The notes: generated by a model from the sequence alone, not told the origin. 64,000 nt of DNA from Marinomonas balearica (GCF_004362145.1 NZ_SNXC01000010.1:248001-312000), one strand, 5' to 3'. Positions 9,801 to 18,132 are shown, counted from the stretch's first letter. Made by a program: numbers and translations.

Positions 9801-12143
9801 GACGCTGTTGGTCGCGTTATTGCTTATCAAGACGCCGTTGGCCGAGAAACCAGTTATCGATACGGTGTCTTTGCTCAGCTGTTGGAGAAGCGTTTACCGG
9901 ATGGCTCCAGTGAACGTTACGAATACGACGAAGAACGTAATCTTATTGCCATCTACAACGGCAATGGTCAAGCACACCGAATGGAATACGATGGCTGTGA
10001 GCGTCGAATAAGAGATCGCTATCTAGACGGTCGCGAAGTGCATTACGAGTACGACGGTCTGGGTCGACGTATTCGACAAATAGAAGGGGAGATTGAATCT
10101 CGTTTTGAATACGACGAACGAGATCAACTTGTTGCAGAGCATCATCACCACGCGACAGACAACCGTAAAAACGTTATCCACCATTATGGTTATGATCAAT
10201 ATGGTCAGCTTAACAAAGCGGATAACGCATGGGCGAACATTGGTTTTGAATACGACGATCTAGGAAGGCTCACCAACGAAAATGTCACACACTCTTTTCC
10301 ATTGGCTCTGGGAACCGTACAGGATTTTCGTCATCAGATTGAGATCGAAGGTTACACTGCCCTAAACCAACCTAAACGTGTACATTATCAAGCGTTTCAT
10401 GCGGTCGCGAACACCACTCGATACTTGTTTTTAAAACATGGAACACAAGCCGCTTGGCAGTTCAGTCAAGAGATGCAATGGGGAGCTCACGGTCAACTTC
10501 AGCATCTTGCATTAACGCATGACAACCATCCTTATCAATCTATTCCTGTTATTCGCCGAGAGCACAATCCTTTAGGACAGATTACTCAACAGGTGCAAGG
10601 TCGTCACCAAACTGATTTTCAATATAACGACACCCATCAGCTCACAAAACAACAAACGCATCGCTTGAGTGAGCGAAACGGTCACACTGTACAGACTCGC
10701 GATTTAAGCAAAAAGACTTACAAATACGACGCTCTACAGCGTTTAAAAAGCATTCGAACTCAAGAGCATAGTGGTCGAAGTCACCAAATCGACTACGGCT
10801 ATACCGACCGAGATTTTCTTACTCAAGTTTGTTCGACAGAATTAGGCACGACACAAGCACGTGAATCTCGTAACACCTATAAAACAGATAAGGCAGGCAA
10901 CCTCCTTCCAGAAGGCGTGTCCCAACTGGACAACAACCGACTGCCATTCTGGGGGGATCGTCACTACGACTACGACCAATACGGCAACCTCGTTACCATC
11001 CGAAAAGGCAAGGACCAGTGCATTGAACAGCGCCTCATCTACAACGCCAAGCACCAACTTATGGCGTTTGAAGAGCGCAAACATGGCCAACTTACCCAAG
11101 CACTGAACTATCGATATGACGCATTAGGTCGTCGAACCGAAAAGCGAGTCTATAAAACCGAACGCCCAGAAGGGCAGACCGACTACCACAAAGACCAAAA
11201 ACAATATTTCGCCGACGATGGCAGCGAACTCTGGTATCAATACAGCGAACGTTATGTCTGGCAAGGCCAAAAACTCATCCAAGTTCGCCAAGCCGACCAC
11301 AACTTCGTCAACAAAACGTGGCAACACTACTACCTATACGAACCCAATAGCCACGCACCGATCGCTCTCTATGATCGAGATACTGGCGTTCAAGATATCG
11401 AAACCGACCACCTCGGCACCCCCATTGCCGTGTACCAACACGACACAGGTGAAACACTCTGGACAGGCGACTTCGAAACCTATGGCAAGCGTAAAAGCCA
11501 AAAAGCAGCTTTTCAAAAAGCCAGTAATCAAAAAGGTGGCAATCAAGAAGAATACAACGGCGACCAATACGACCCCAAACTCAGATTCCAAGGCCAATAC
11601 GAAGACAAAGAAACCGGACTCTATCAAAACCTACACCGCTACTACGACCCACATACAGGTCGATACATCACCCACGATCCAATCGGATTACGCGGCGGTC
11701 TCAATGCTTACCAATACTGCCCGAATCCAGTAGAATGGATCGACCCGCTGGGGTTGAGTTGTAAGGAATCTGAGGAGGAATCTTCTAAAAAAGGGGATCT
11801 TATAAAGAGTGGAGCTTTCCCTGAAACAGCGGATGAAATGAGTGTTCTAATTGGATCTCCTAAGAAAGTGGGGACAACACCAGATGGTACATTGAGAACA
11901 ATTTGGACTCCGAATTCTAGCACTAAGATTCGACATGAAAGTCACCCACATGGTTTAAAGCCCGGCGACCCTGGTTATAACCCTCGGCATCATGGTAAAC
12001 ATTTCCATGTCGAGACTAAGCCGCATGATATGTCTTGGAGCCAAGCAAAAAAACAAGGACAAATACTAAAGTCAAAACCGGAAGGTTATACGCTAGGAAG
12101 CGGTACTGGATTTTTATCGGGTGAAATATTCCCAGGATTGTAG
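6804..12143 (+). CDS. Rhs polymorphic toxin protein with unrecognised C-terminal toxin
   Basis: This large Rhs-family effector (1779 residues) probably delivers its C-terminal tip into neighbouring cells. The N-terminal ~490 residues are not recognised and lack a PAAR domain; a hydrophobic stretch lies at about 370-440. A DUF6531-type entry follows (GDPISMTTGEE, TDFNLPGPIPVEWTR), then a long array of YD repeats and the conserved core end with HDPIGLRGGLNAY and DPLGL near residue 1651, the two motifs around which Rhs tips are cut. The last ~128 residues (from base 11757) form the variable toxin, with HESHPHG and PGYNPRHHGKHFHVE, suggesting a metal- or His-dependent nuclease, but I cannot name the family. 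The tip is visibly more AT-rich than the core, the usual sign of tip exchange. Confidence 0.9.
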   Translation: MSDQDYRTVLPAALNSSIHNSADELARTSANSNAFVGDKEVVSRLPSQAKRLLSGHWSDWGEVSKHTSSEWQHASSDVFLCLAQTRRGQWYRVRRPFSSRNPDEKRIFVVKDCALTRKDASHQTGSIASGTASAALVPSVNQQSSESHGHNVVDHVTFTLNLAYEDPDGQVIPQLDYVVKREDEGRQIEIKGQLDSSAQAQELLDEPGRYSVTFAQNERELQKLKACFKKALSDTIRDNQTRKNEMDAKLNEMGFWEEGYVLSRAFANAFVDQAVDISDAVIEGISTVASGAEKLASDLYEKLADGYSLDELKGDYAYVCDEFNETLDQAEKLYQVLEVLASDPEVWQALIQFPKDWFGSLPTEEKAEFFGAAAFDIVLMIAGTIAAGPAGTSAAIAASGLSKSKALVRIVSSLRPLVQVLLFIYKAPKKYAIVVSKRVEQLTGRHQKNTAQLPKQSHQTATTQSQNDNGVPTLTNERCDKEGDPISMTTGEEITEATDFNLPGPIPVEWTRVYRSSAIRDCSELGYGWSHPWYLQLQQEENQVRVRTEQGLTVAFDIDPDRVNENLRITHPSGIALHRIAGVFSILKDGFMYEFQAAPERVDGLTSLAKQKLSRIRTRDNLHHWALHYDDNHSLIRATSSWGTRLDFDLGRNGYWRSIRHTAQQQATQPEQPLNSENESSSNTDSLERAKTCVRYRVNTQGDLVGIKTPFTPPASYKYESHLFVKHKNQTGLAFYFEWDSSTARARCTRQYAADGHYDYRFEWHVEPNEHHVTDGRGYKKRYFYNDQGQKVKYIDPEGHTQIWGYTPEGEVSFYVDSNGREHTYEYDDQQRLTQYRLPTGETRHIRYWKDTHLPEFLKDEHGQITRFTYDRYEQLIRRTVTPFNTQQVSVEERWHYDELTLLSYIDQQGRLHRYKWHSIWPEPIEYALYDGDQHEPSQIDYVEDSATLLSKQTFQYDTEGRLQSVTDQHGQTEHYQYDHQDRLIVKTDATGSTEEFQYDAVGRVIAYQDAVGRETSYRYGVFAQLLEKRLPDGSSERYEYDEERNLIAIYNGNGQAHRMEYDGCERRIRDRYLDGREVHYEYDGLGRRIRQIEGEIESRFEYDERDQLVAEHHHHATDNRKNVIHHYGYDQYGQLNKADNAWANIGFEYDDLGRLTNENVTHSFPLALGTVQDFRHQIEIEGYTALNQPKRVHYQAFHAVANTTRYLFLKHGTQAAWQFSQEMQWGAHGQLQHLALTHDNHPYQSIPVIRREHNPLGQITQQVQGRHQTDFQYNDTHQLTKQQTHRLSERNGHTVQTRDLSKKTYKYDALQRLKSIRTQEHSGRSHQIDYGYTDRDFLTQVCSTELGTTQARESRNTYKTDKAGNLLPEGVSQLDNNRLPFWGDRHYDYDQYGNLVTIRKGKDQCIEQRLIYNAKHQLMAFEERKHGQLTQALNYRYDALGRRTEKRVYKTERPEGQTDYHKDQKQYFADDGSELWYQYSERYVWQGQKLIQVRQADHNFVNKTWQHYYLYEPNSHAPIALYDRDTGVQDIETDHLGTPIAVYQHDTGETLWTGDFETYGKRKSQKAAFQKASNQKGGNQEEYNGDQYDPKLRFQGQYEDKETGLYQNLHRYYDPHTGRYITHDPIGLRGGLNAYQYCPNPVEWIDPLGLSCKESEEESSKKGDLIKSGAFPETADEMSVLIGSPKKVGTTPDGTLRTIWTPNSSTKIRHESHPHGLKPGDPGYNPRHHGKHFHVETKPHDMSWSQAKKQGQILKSKPEGYTLGSGTGFLSGEIFPGL

Positions 12144-12145
12144 TT

Positions 12146-12490
12146 ATGATAATTTCTGAGTTAAATGTATCTGATGGGCAGGTTACTGAACTTACTGTTC
12201 GATCAGGAGTAGTAACGGTTGTTCTAAAGGATTGGCAAAGCCAATTTTACACGCTTGTTTTTAACAACGTAGTTGGAATTGAGTCATATTCTCCTGAAAA
12301 TGTTGATTTGTGTCACATCAAAGTATTAACTGATTCTGACCAGATACGGAAGGTTCGTTCTGTAATTGAAGCCGATGAGGAGGAAATTACAGAGTATTCT
12401 TTTATTTCTACATGGAATGATTTTCCAATCTTAAGTGTTTTCGGTGAAGGTGTAGAAATAAAGAAGTCTAATTGTCTGCCTAGCTATTAA
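12146..12490 (+). CDS. Putative immunity protein for the Rhs toxin
   Basis: A 114-residue soluble protein begins two bases after the rhs stop codon, in the position where the cognate immunity gene always sits. It is acidic in its second half (EADEEEITEY), has no signal peptide or membrane segment, and contains several aromatic-rich strands (SQFYTLVFNNVVG, FISTWNDFPILSVFG). I do not recognise the family; the function is inferred from position and size only. Base composition is AT-rich like the toxin tip. Confidence 0.65.
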   Translation: MIISELNVSDGQVTELTVRSGVVTVVLKDWQSQFYTLVFNNVVGIESYSPENVDLCHIKVLTDSDQIRKVRSVIEADEEEITEYSFISTWNDFPILSVFGEGVEIKKSNCLPSY

Positions 12491-12669
12491 TTAGACCCGC
12501 ACTCGAGGGTATTTTTAATGACGAAGAAAAGGTGTCCCAACAACTTGGGGAAAAATAAGAATTGGTAAGCAAAACCCTGGCTGCCGTAATACTTACCCAA
12601 ACGGTTCACCTTATTTTATATGAGAAGAAGTAATCTCGTATCTAAAAAGAATGTCTGCTTAACCTATCA

Positions 12670-12711
12670 AAAAATACGATATATTAGACCATTTTAATAC
12701 ATCGTATTTTT
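12670..12711. terminator. AT-rich hairpin after the toxin-immunity pair
   Basis: A perfect AAAATACGAT (12671-12680) / ATCGTATTTT (12701-12710) stem with A residues before and T residues after could terminate transcription on either strand. It lies about 180 bases after the immunity gene and just before the orphan Rhs fragment. Confidence 0.5.
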
Positions 12712-12724
12712 ATTCCTACCAATC

Positions 12725-13516
12725 AGAACGCCCTGAAGGGCAGACCGACTATCATAAAGACAAAAAACAATATTTCACCGACGATGGCAACGTACTCTGG
12801 TATCAATATAGCGAACGTTATGTGTGGCAAGGCCAAAAACTCATCCAAGTTCGCTAAGGCGACCACAATTTTGTCAACAAAATGTGGCAACATTTCTACC
12901 TATACGAACCCGATAGCCACGCGCCGATTGCGCTCTATGACCGAGACACTGGCGTTCAAGATATCGAAACCGACCACCTCGGTACCCCCATTGCCGTGTA
13001 CCAACACGACACAGGTGAAAAACTCTGGACAGGCGACTGCGAAACCTACGGAAAGCGTAAAAGCCAAAAAGTAGGGTATCAAAAAGAACGTCATCAAGAA
13101 GAAGGTAGCAGCGACCAATACGACCCCAAACTCAGATTTCAAGGCCAATACGAAGACAAAGAAACCGGACACTATCAAAACCTACACCGTTACTACGACC
13201 CACATGTAGGTCGATACATCACCCACGACCCAATCGGATAAAACACGAGATCTATTCCAAATGGTGTCGGAGTTTACAAGGCTAAGATTGAAGTGGAAAA
13301 TCCGATCAATCCGGTTTTTTCTTACCTAAATCTAATAACGGAGGCTATTCGACTATGTTTCCTGATGATTGGAGTGCGGATAAGCTCAAGGCTGAAGTAA
13401 ATACCGCTTATGAAAACAAGACTATTTTGGGAAATCAATGGATCGGTACCACTCCAAGTGGCGTTCGAGTTAAAGGTTATTTAGATCCAAAAACTACAGT
13501 TTATCCGATGTTTTAG
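12725..13516 (+). pseudogene. Orphan Rhs tip with remnant of an EndoU-like toxin
   Basis: Bases 12725-13240 repeat the end of the upstream rhs core (11159-11691) with few differences and a 15-base deletion. It has no start region. An in-frame TAA interrupts it at 12855-12857, and a second TAA follows HDPIG at 13239-13241, exactly at the Rhs tip-exchange motif. After that, the same frame reads NGVGVYKAKIEVENP and, after a one-base frame change at a T6 run (13315-13320), KSNNGGYSTMFPDDWSADK to GVRVKGYLDPKTTVYPMF, stopping at 13516. The latter resembles the C-terminal half of bacterial EndoU RNase toxins. The His-containing first half of that domain is missing, so the remnant cannot be active. 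Typical displaced orphan module. Confidence 0.8.
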
Positions 13517-13524
13517 GTGATAAT

Positions 13525-13914
13525 TTGGAAATAATATTTTCTTGGAAAATACAATGGGGTACATTCGAGCCTTACAGTGAAATAGAAAACGCGAATGAGC
13601 CATCTTTGGATGTTCTTTCTGCTCTTCTTATGGATTCTGGGGGAATACCTTATCTTGATACAGTTGAATGGTTAGATGTTTTAGTTACAAAAATTAAATC
13701 AATCGAAGCTAAAGTACTAGAACGTTTCGAATGGTCTAGAGAAAGTTGGTCTGCTATTTTTGAGGCCGACAATGTTACTATTTATTCTCTTTATGATGAA
13801 TCATGTCGAATTAACGTCCCATTTACTATTTTTAAAAGTATTTTTATTTCATGGAGAAGCTTTCTATTAAGTAAACCTGAGGCTGAAAATAAGGTCGTAA
13901 TAGCTGTTCCTTGA
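13525..13914 (+). CDS. Putative orphan immunity protein (paired with the EndoU-like remnant)
   Basis: An intact 129-residue frame begins at TTG 13525, nine bases after the toxin remnant's stop, with AGGTGA (13515-13520) as ribosome-binding site. The sequence is soluble and Trp-rich (FSWKIQWGTFEPY, VEWLDVLV, FEWSRESWSAIFEADN). Position and size fit an immunity protein, and from memory the pattern resembles immunity proteins found after EndoU-type tips, though I cannot verify this here. It has outlived its toxin, as often happens when orphan immunity is retained against kin carrying the active toxin. Confidence 0.6.
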   Translation: MEIIFSWKIQWGTFEPYSEIENANEPSLDVLSALLMDSGGIPYLDTVEWLDVLVTKIKSIEAKVLERFEWSRESWSAIFEADNVTIYSLYDESCRINVPFTIFKSIFISWRSFLLSKPEAENKVVIAVP

Positions 13915-14183
13915 TATTAAGTACAGCTCTTGGTCTTTGAGTATAGCGCGCATTGCTGAAACGTAATACGTCTTGTATATTGCAAGCAAATAAAGCCTTC
14001 TAAATTGAGCTTACAACTCCGTTTATACCTGCATCAAACATGTCAAAAAGAGGTGTGACTTGACACTAATACAACCTACTCCATGCATTGACCAGTACAA
14101 GAAATAGGGTAGGGCGTTGTGGCTTGTAAATCACTTTTTTAAAGGTAGACTGTCCAAACACTAACCATAAAAGGGAGTTTACG

Positions 14184-16622
14184 GTGCGCACTCTATTGCT
14201 GTGTTTGATGGCGCTATTCTTATTCGGATGTACAGGAGGTAGTTCTGACGATTCGGATAGCACTTCTCCCAGCCAACCTGACATGCCTATTGAGCCAGAA
14301 CCAGAACCAGAGGAAAATCAAGCTCCTTTTATTGACATTAAGAGCGATGCAATTGCGGAACTCGACAGCACTACTCGCATTGATTTTCAGGTAACGGACG
14401 CCGATGAAAATTTACAACGTGTTGATGTTGAGTTGCTGTCTCCTTTTGTTGATGGCGCACGCTTAAATTACAGCCTAATAACTAAGGAGAGTGAGGGGCA
14501 GTATCAACTTAGTATTTCGCTCAAAGATGCGGTGCTGCAACGTATCCTTATTTTCAATATAGAAGCGGAAGATACTCTCGGAACCATATCCAATAAAACC
14601 TTGTATGTTTATCCCCTTAGCACTCGCGCAAAGCAGCTATTACCGTCAGGTATGGTGCGGTTTATTGATCGCGATGGCACGTCGCAACAAATTTCGGGTC
14701 TTGCACTCATAAATTCAAAGAGCTCTACGCTTGACGTATCAAACGTAGAGCTAGGGTTAGCTTCAGGCAAAATTGCCTCGTCGGAGAAAAGAGCATTAGC
14801 CACGCGAGAGGTTTCAGAAAACGACGCTTTTCTAGAGGTTTATTTATCGTCCGTATCGCTCAATGTCGCAGATGCCTATTTTTACGTAAGGCGATTTTCT
14901 GCATCGGGAGAGGTGTTAGACGAGGTTTTCACACCGCTGTTTGACTATAAAGGAAACACCCCCATATCCGGCAAAGGGGGAAGTTTGAGGTCAGGCAGTT
15001 ATCATTTTGGGGAAGATAAACCGTCGCTTCAAACACATTCGTATGTAGATGGTAATACCGAGTGGTGTGAGTTTGACAATGGTTTTTCATTCGTACACGA
15101 CATGAGTAATGAAACAGATAATCGTTCCCCCGTAGTAATCGATGACCAACTTTTTCCCGCCTTCCGTTTTGATTGCACCTCACAAAAATCAAATGAAAAT
15201 CGTCCACTCAAAAACAGTGGGTTTGATGACTTAGTCGTGAACTACAGCCCTTTGAATGATTCATTATTTGGTAGTTACGTTGTCAATAATTTGTATCTAT
15301 CTAGAATAGGCTTGCTACCTCAAGAGGGAAAAACACGTATTCGAGCGCATTATGGAAAGAACCAAGACAACGCATTTTGGCAAAAAGGGTATGTAGATAT
15401 TGGTGAGGGATACCTCTTTAGTTTCTCACTTTCAGATTTAGAAACCATAGTTCACGAAGTCAGCCACGGATTTACGACACGCTTTTCCAATCTTGGGCTG
15501 GACGGCGTAGATCGCGCTGTTGCAGAAGCTTTTTCCGACATCGCTGCGGTTAGCGCTGAGTATATGGTAAAAGGGGAGACAAACTTCCTGTACGGAGAAG
15601 ACTCCATTCAATTTTGGACTTATGAAGCCGCGAGGAGCCTAAAAGATCCGAGTAAAGACGGAGCTTATGTCCAATATACGGAAGATTTGGATCTAACAAA
15701 CCCTTATAAGGGAATCGGCCTGCTTACTAAGCCTTTTTATGTTCTTGCGACAACAAAAGAGTGGGACGTAATGAAGGCATTTGATGTCTTTCTGTGGGCT
15801 AATATGAATTGCTGGTCGACGGGGTTGACCTTTCTCGATGCGGCGCAATGTGTTGCTGATGGGGCGGATTCCCTAGGCTTAAATAAGATTGATGTTGTGC
15901 GAGCATTTTCTAGAGTGGGGATGGATCTTAATTCTGATCAACCGATTGCTGACTTTGAACATCAATCTGTTGGGTTACAGGCAAACTTTATTGGGAAAAG
16001 TGTCGGGTCTGATACGGTCAGTTGGACTTGGAATTTTGGAGATAACCAGACATCTCAGCTTCAAAACCCATCTCATACTTACTCAAGTTCCATAGAAAAC
16101 GCCTTGGTTTCGTTAAAAGTAACGAATAGCCAAGGTCAATCAAACACTTACTATGAAGAGATCAGTGTATCTGATGGTTACTGCGTTAGTCTCAATGAAG
16201 AAGAGTGGGCAGTGACTCAAGACTTTTGGATTAGTCAGCTTACATTAAATGGAATCACCTTTGCCTCAGGGAATGCTTCATATCAGGCTGCGACAAATAA
16301 ATCGTCGCCGATAGCGTTAAATATAGGTAGCACGTATTCATTGGACGCGACCATAGAAGGCAGTGATCTGCCTAATGGATTCGCCAATGTCGTTCGAGTA
16401 TGGCTGGATTTGGACGGGAATAAAAAGTTTGAATCAAATGAGCTGCTTATCGATGAGTTCTATACTCAAACCTCGAATTTAGAATTGAGTATTCCTGATA
16501 GTGCGGTAACAGGACATATGCTCATGAGAGTCGTTTACATGAACCAGCATGTTATGTATGACCCGTGCGTTGATAAGATTGACGGCGAAATCGAGGACTA
16601 CTGGGTGAACTTGGTTGAATAA
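14184..16622 (+). CDS. Secreted M4-type (thermolysin-like) metalloprotease lipoprotein with PKD and GEVED domains
   Basis: The 812-residue protein starts at GTG with AAGGGAG (14171-14177) upstream. It has a lipoprotein signal peptide ending LFGC, an acidic Pro/Glu linker, an N-terminal domain of unknown fold, and a zinc site HEVSH (His424, His428) with third ligand Glu448 in VAEAFSD; the 20-residue spacing equals that of thermolysin. A PKD domain follows at about 587-660 (VSWTWNFGD, NPSHTY) and a GEVED domain from about 666 (VWLDLDGNKKF, DGEIEDYWV) ends the protein. The protease is expected at the cell surface; the PKD and GEVED domains may bind polymer substrates. The usual M4 FTP/PepSY propeptide is not obvious. 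Its 3' end overlaps the convergent AraC fragment by 25 bases. Confidence 0.85.
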   Translation: MRTLLLCLMALFLFGCTGGSSDDSDSTSPSQPDMPIEPEPEPEENQAPFIDIKSDAIAELDSTTRIDFQVTDADENLQRVDVELLSPFVDGARLNYSLITKESEGQYQLSISLKDAVLQRILIFNIEAEDTLGTISNKTLYVYPLSTRAKQLLPSGMVRFIDRDGTSQQISGLALINSKSSTLDVSNVELGLASGKIASSEKRALATREVSENDAFLEVYLSSVSLNVADAYFYVRRFSASGEVLDEVFTPLFDYKGNTPISGKGGSLRSGSYHFGEDKPSLQTHSYVDGNTEWCEFDNGFSFVHDMSNETDNRSPVVIDDQLFPAFRFDCTSQKSNENRPLKNSGFDDLVVNYSPLNDSLFGSYVVNNLYLSRIGLLPQEGKTRIRAHYGKNQDNAFWQKGYVDIGEGYLFSFSLSDLETIVHEVSHGFTTRFSNLGLDGVDRAVAEAFSDIAAVSAEYMVKGETNFLYGEDSIQFWTYEAARSLKDPSKDGAYVQYTEDLDLTNPYKGIGLLTKPFYVLATTKEWDVMKAFDVFLWANMNCWSTGLTFLDAAQCVADGADSLGLNKIDVVRAFSRVGMDLNSDQPIADFEHQSVGLQANFIGKSVGSDTVSWTWNFGDNQTSQLQNPSHTYSSSIENALVSLKVTNSQGQSNTYYEEISVSDGYCVSLNEEEWAVTQDFWISQLTLNGITFASGNASYQAATNKSSPIALNIGSTYSLDATIEGSDLPNGFANVVRVWLDLDGNKKFESNELLIDEFYTQTSNLELSIPDSAVTGHMLMRVVYMNQHVMYDPCVDKIDGEIEDYWVNLVE

Positions 16623-17044
16623 GCGTCTTCAATCGGAGGGACACCATACATGCGTTTGTATTCTCGACTAAATTGCGAAGGGCTTTCGTATCCGACAGCA
16701 AACGCGACTGAGGCGAGATCACTCTCGGTCGATGTTAAACGCATTCTTGCTTCCTGTAATCGAATTTTCTTTTGGAATTGAATAGGAGACATCGACGTCG
16801 CCAACCGAAAGTGGCGATGCAGCGAGGTGGTGCTCATTCCTGCTAATTTTGCGAGCTGTTCGACCTTAATGGTTTGATTAAAGTTGTCACGGATCCAGTG
16901 TATGGCAGTGCTGATTTTCTTTAGCGGGCTTTTTGTCATCGCGAGACGTTTTAATATTCCACCTAAATCACTTTGCAAAAGTCGCCAATGGATTTGGTGC
17001 CATTTTTTTCCAAACATCTGGTCAAATAAAACAGATGGAGGCAC
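16598..17044 (-). pseudogene. AraC-family regulator, 5'-truncated fragment
   Basis: The frame encodes only 148 residues: both C-terminal helix-turn-helix units are intact (VEQLAKLAGMSTTSLHRHF and VAFAVGYESPSQFSREYKR), preceded by the last helices of the AraC_N effector domain (HWRLLQSDLGGILKRLAM). Relatives such as YqhC are about twice as long, and the missing N-terminal half should start where a palindromic repeat begins (17042). The GTG at the repeat border is not a convincing start. I infer that insertion or deletion at the repeat removed the promoter and first half, leaving a fragment that is probably not functional as a sensor. Confidence 0.75.
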
Positions 17045-17138
17045 TCGTTGGCTGAGCTTGTCGAAGCTGTTTTATCCCTTCGACAGGCTCAGGGAGCGGT
17101 GATATCGGACATTCACTTTTTTATTTAGAATTCTTACC
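17042..17138. repeat. REP-like palindromic repeat, copy 1
   Basis: This ~97-base element starts CACTCGTTGGCTGAG and holds a long imperfect palindrome (GCTTGTCGAAG pairing with CTTCGACAGGC) followed by AGGGAGCGGTGAT and an AT-rich tail with TTTTTTATTTAG. A second copy lies 50 bases further in direct orientation. Elements with a TTCGACAGGCTCAGGG core are scattered through many proteobacterial genomes; mobility is unproven. Confidence 0.7.
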
Positions 17139-17187
17139 GTAGTCAGAATTGCAACGATTGGTCGCTGTCACGCCTGTCTCGGCAACT

Positions 17188-17285
17188 CACTCGTTGGCTG
17201 AGCCTGTCGAAGCCGTTTAATTCCTTCGACAAGCTCAGGGAGCGGTGATTCTGGATATTCAAATTTTTTATTTAGGACTTTTACC
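17188..17285. repeat. REP-like palindromic repeat, copy 2
   Basis: Second copy of the element at 17042, same orientation, identical over CACTCGTTGGCTGAGC and CAGGGAGCGGTGAT with scattered substitutions elsewhere, partly compensatory within the palindrome (AGCCTGTCGAAG / CTTCGACAAGCT). It ends directly before the stop codon of the TauE/SafE gene and could act as its transcript's 3' hairpin. Confidence 0.7.
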
Positions 17286-17286
17286 C

Positions 17287-18132
17287 CTAATTTATTATTG
17301 AAGACATAACCGTGGAAAAGTGATCAGACGATAGCTCTTCATAAATCAGTTTGCTTGTCATGAGCAATGTTACCGTGATGAAAACGGGCCGAACGATGGT
17401 ATCGCCTTTGGAAATAACGACTTTGCTGCCGACGACAGAGCCAATGACTTGTCCCGCGCCCATGGCGAGCCCGATACGGTAATCCACTGCGCTAATTCCT
17501 AGAAAGAAAAATAAGGACACGAGGTTGCCCATTAAGTTGAGCGGTTTGGTCATGATGGACGCTTGTTTGATGGTGAAGCCAAGCAAGATCACGAAGGCTA
17601 ACATCCAAATGGAGCCTGTCCCTGGGCCGAAGAAACCATTGTAAAAACCAATGATTAAGCCGCAGGAGATCATAAAGGATCGGGTGCTTATTTTACCTTG
17701 CGTTGCTTCTGTGCCTTTGATTCGTTTAGAGAAAATCGCATAGGTTGTAATGCATACCATTAAAATGGGCAGCAGTATTTCGAGTGTATTCTTATCAAAT
17801 AAACTGACTGAGTATGAGCCTGCCAGAGCGCCAATAGCGGTGAAGGAGATCCCTGTAATTAAACCCTTTGCCTGTATTTGGTTATGAAGTAGAAAGGTGA
17901 TGAAAGCCGTGGATTCACCAATGACAGCTTGTAACCTGTTGGTGCCCAAAGTCAGGATCGGCGGCACGCCTGCGATTAATAGACTTGGAATGGTGATTAA
18001 ACCTCCACCGCCCGCAATGGCGTCTACTACGCCTGCGCAAATGGCAACTAAAAACAAAAACAGTAAGACATGGCTGTCTAGGGTGAAAGTGTCTAGGTTG
18101 AAAGCGCTTAAGCTAACAATGAGTTCTGGCAT
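17287..18132 (-). CDS. TauE/SafE family (TSUP) membrane exporter
   Basis: A 281-residue inner-membrane protein with about eight hydrophobic segments. It shows the family hallmarks AGVVDAIAGGGGLITIPSL near residue 34 and GFYNGFFGPGTGSIWMLAF near 165, the two halves of the duplicated TSUP fold. Members export sulfite, sulfonates or other small organic anions; the substrate here is not known. GGAGG precedes the ATG by a normal distance. The gene is divergent from a LysR regulator with a LysR-box-like site between them, so that regulator probably controls it. Confidence 0.88.
   Translation of the reverse strand: MPELIVSLSAFNLDTFTLDSHVLLFLFLVAICAGVVDAIAGGGGLITIPSLLIAGVPPILTLGTNRLQAVIGESTAFITFLLHNQIQAKGLITGISFTAIGALAGSYSVSLFDKNTLEILLPILMVCITTYAIFSKRIKGTEATQGKISTRSFMISCGLIIGFYNGFFGPGTGSIWMLAFVILLGFTIKQASIMTKPLNLMGNLVSLFFFLGISAVDYRIGLAMGAGQVIGSVVGSKVVISKGDTIVRPVFITVTLLMTSKLIYEELSSDHFSTVMSSIIN

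Noticed and set aside
11218..11733. 171-residue Thr/Lys/Asn-rich frame inside rhs
   Set aside because: Overlaps the rhs core in another frame; low complexity composition is a by-product of the core's codon pattern, and a similar shadow appears in the orphan copy.
12491..12669. Toxin-tip remnant between the first immunity gene and the hairpin (a frame reading IRIGKQNPGCRNTYPNG)
   Set aside because: Only about 26 codons are open and no family resemblance could be shown, so it is left unassigned.
8300..13241. Whole rhs locus as an insertion sequence or prophage
   Set aside because: No transposase, integrase or terminal inverted repeats were found at its edges; duplication of the core end is explained by Rhs tip displacement.
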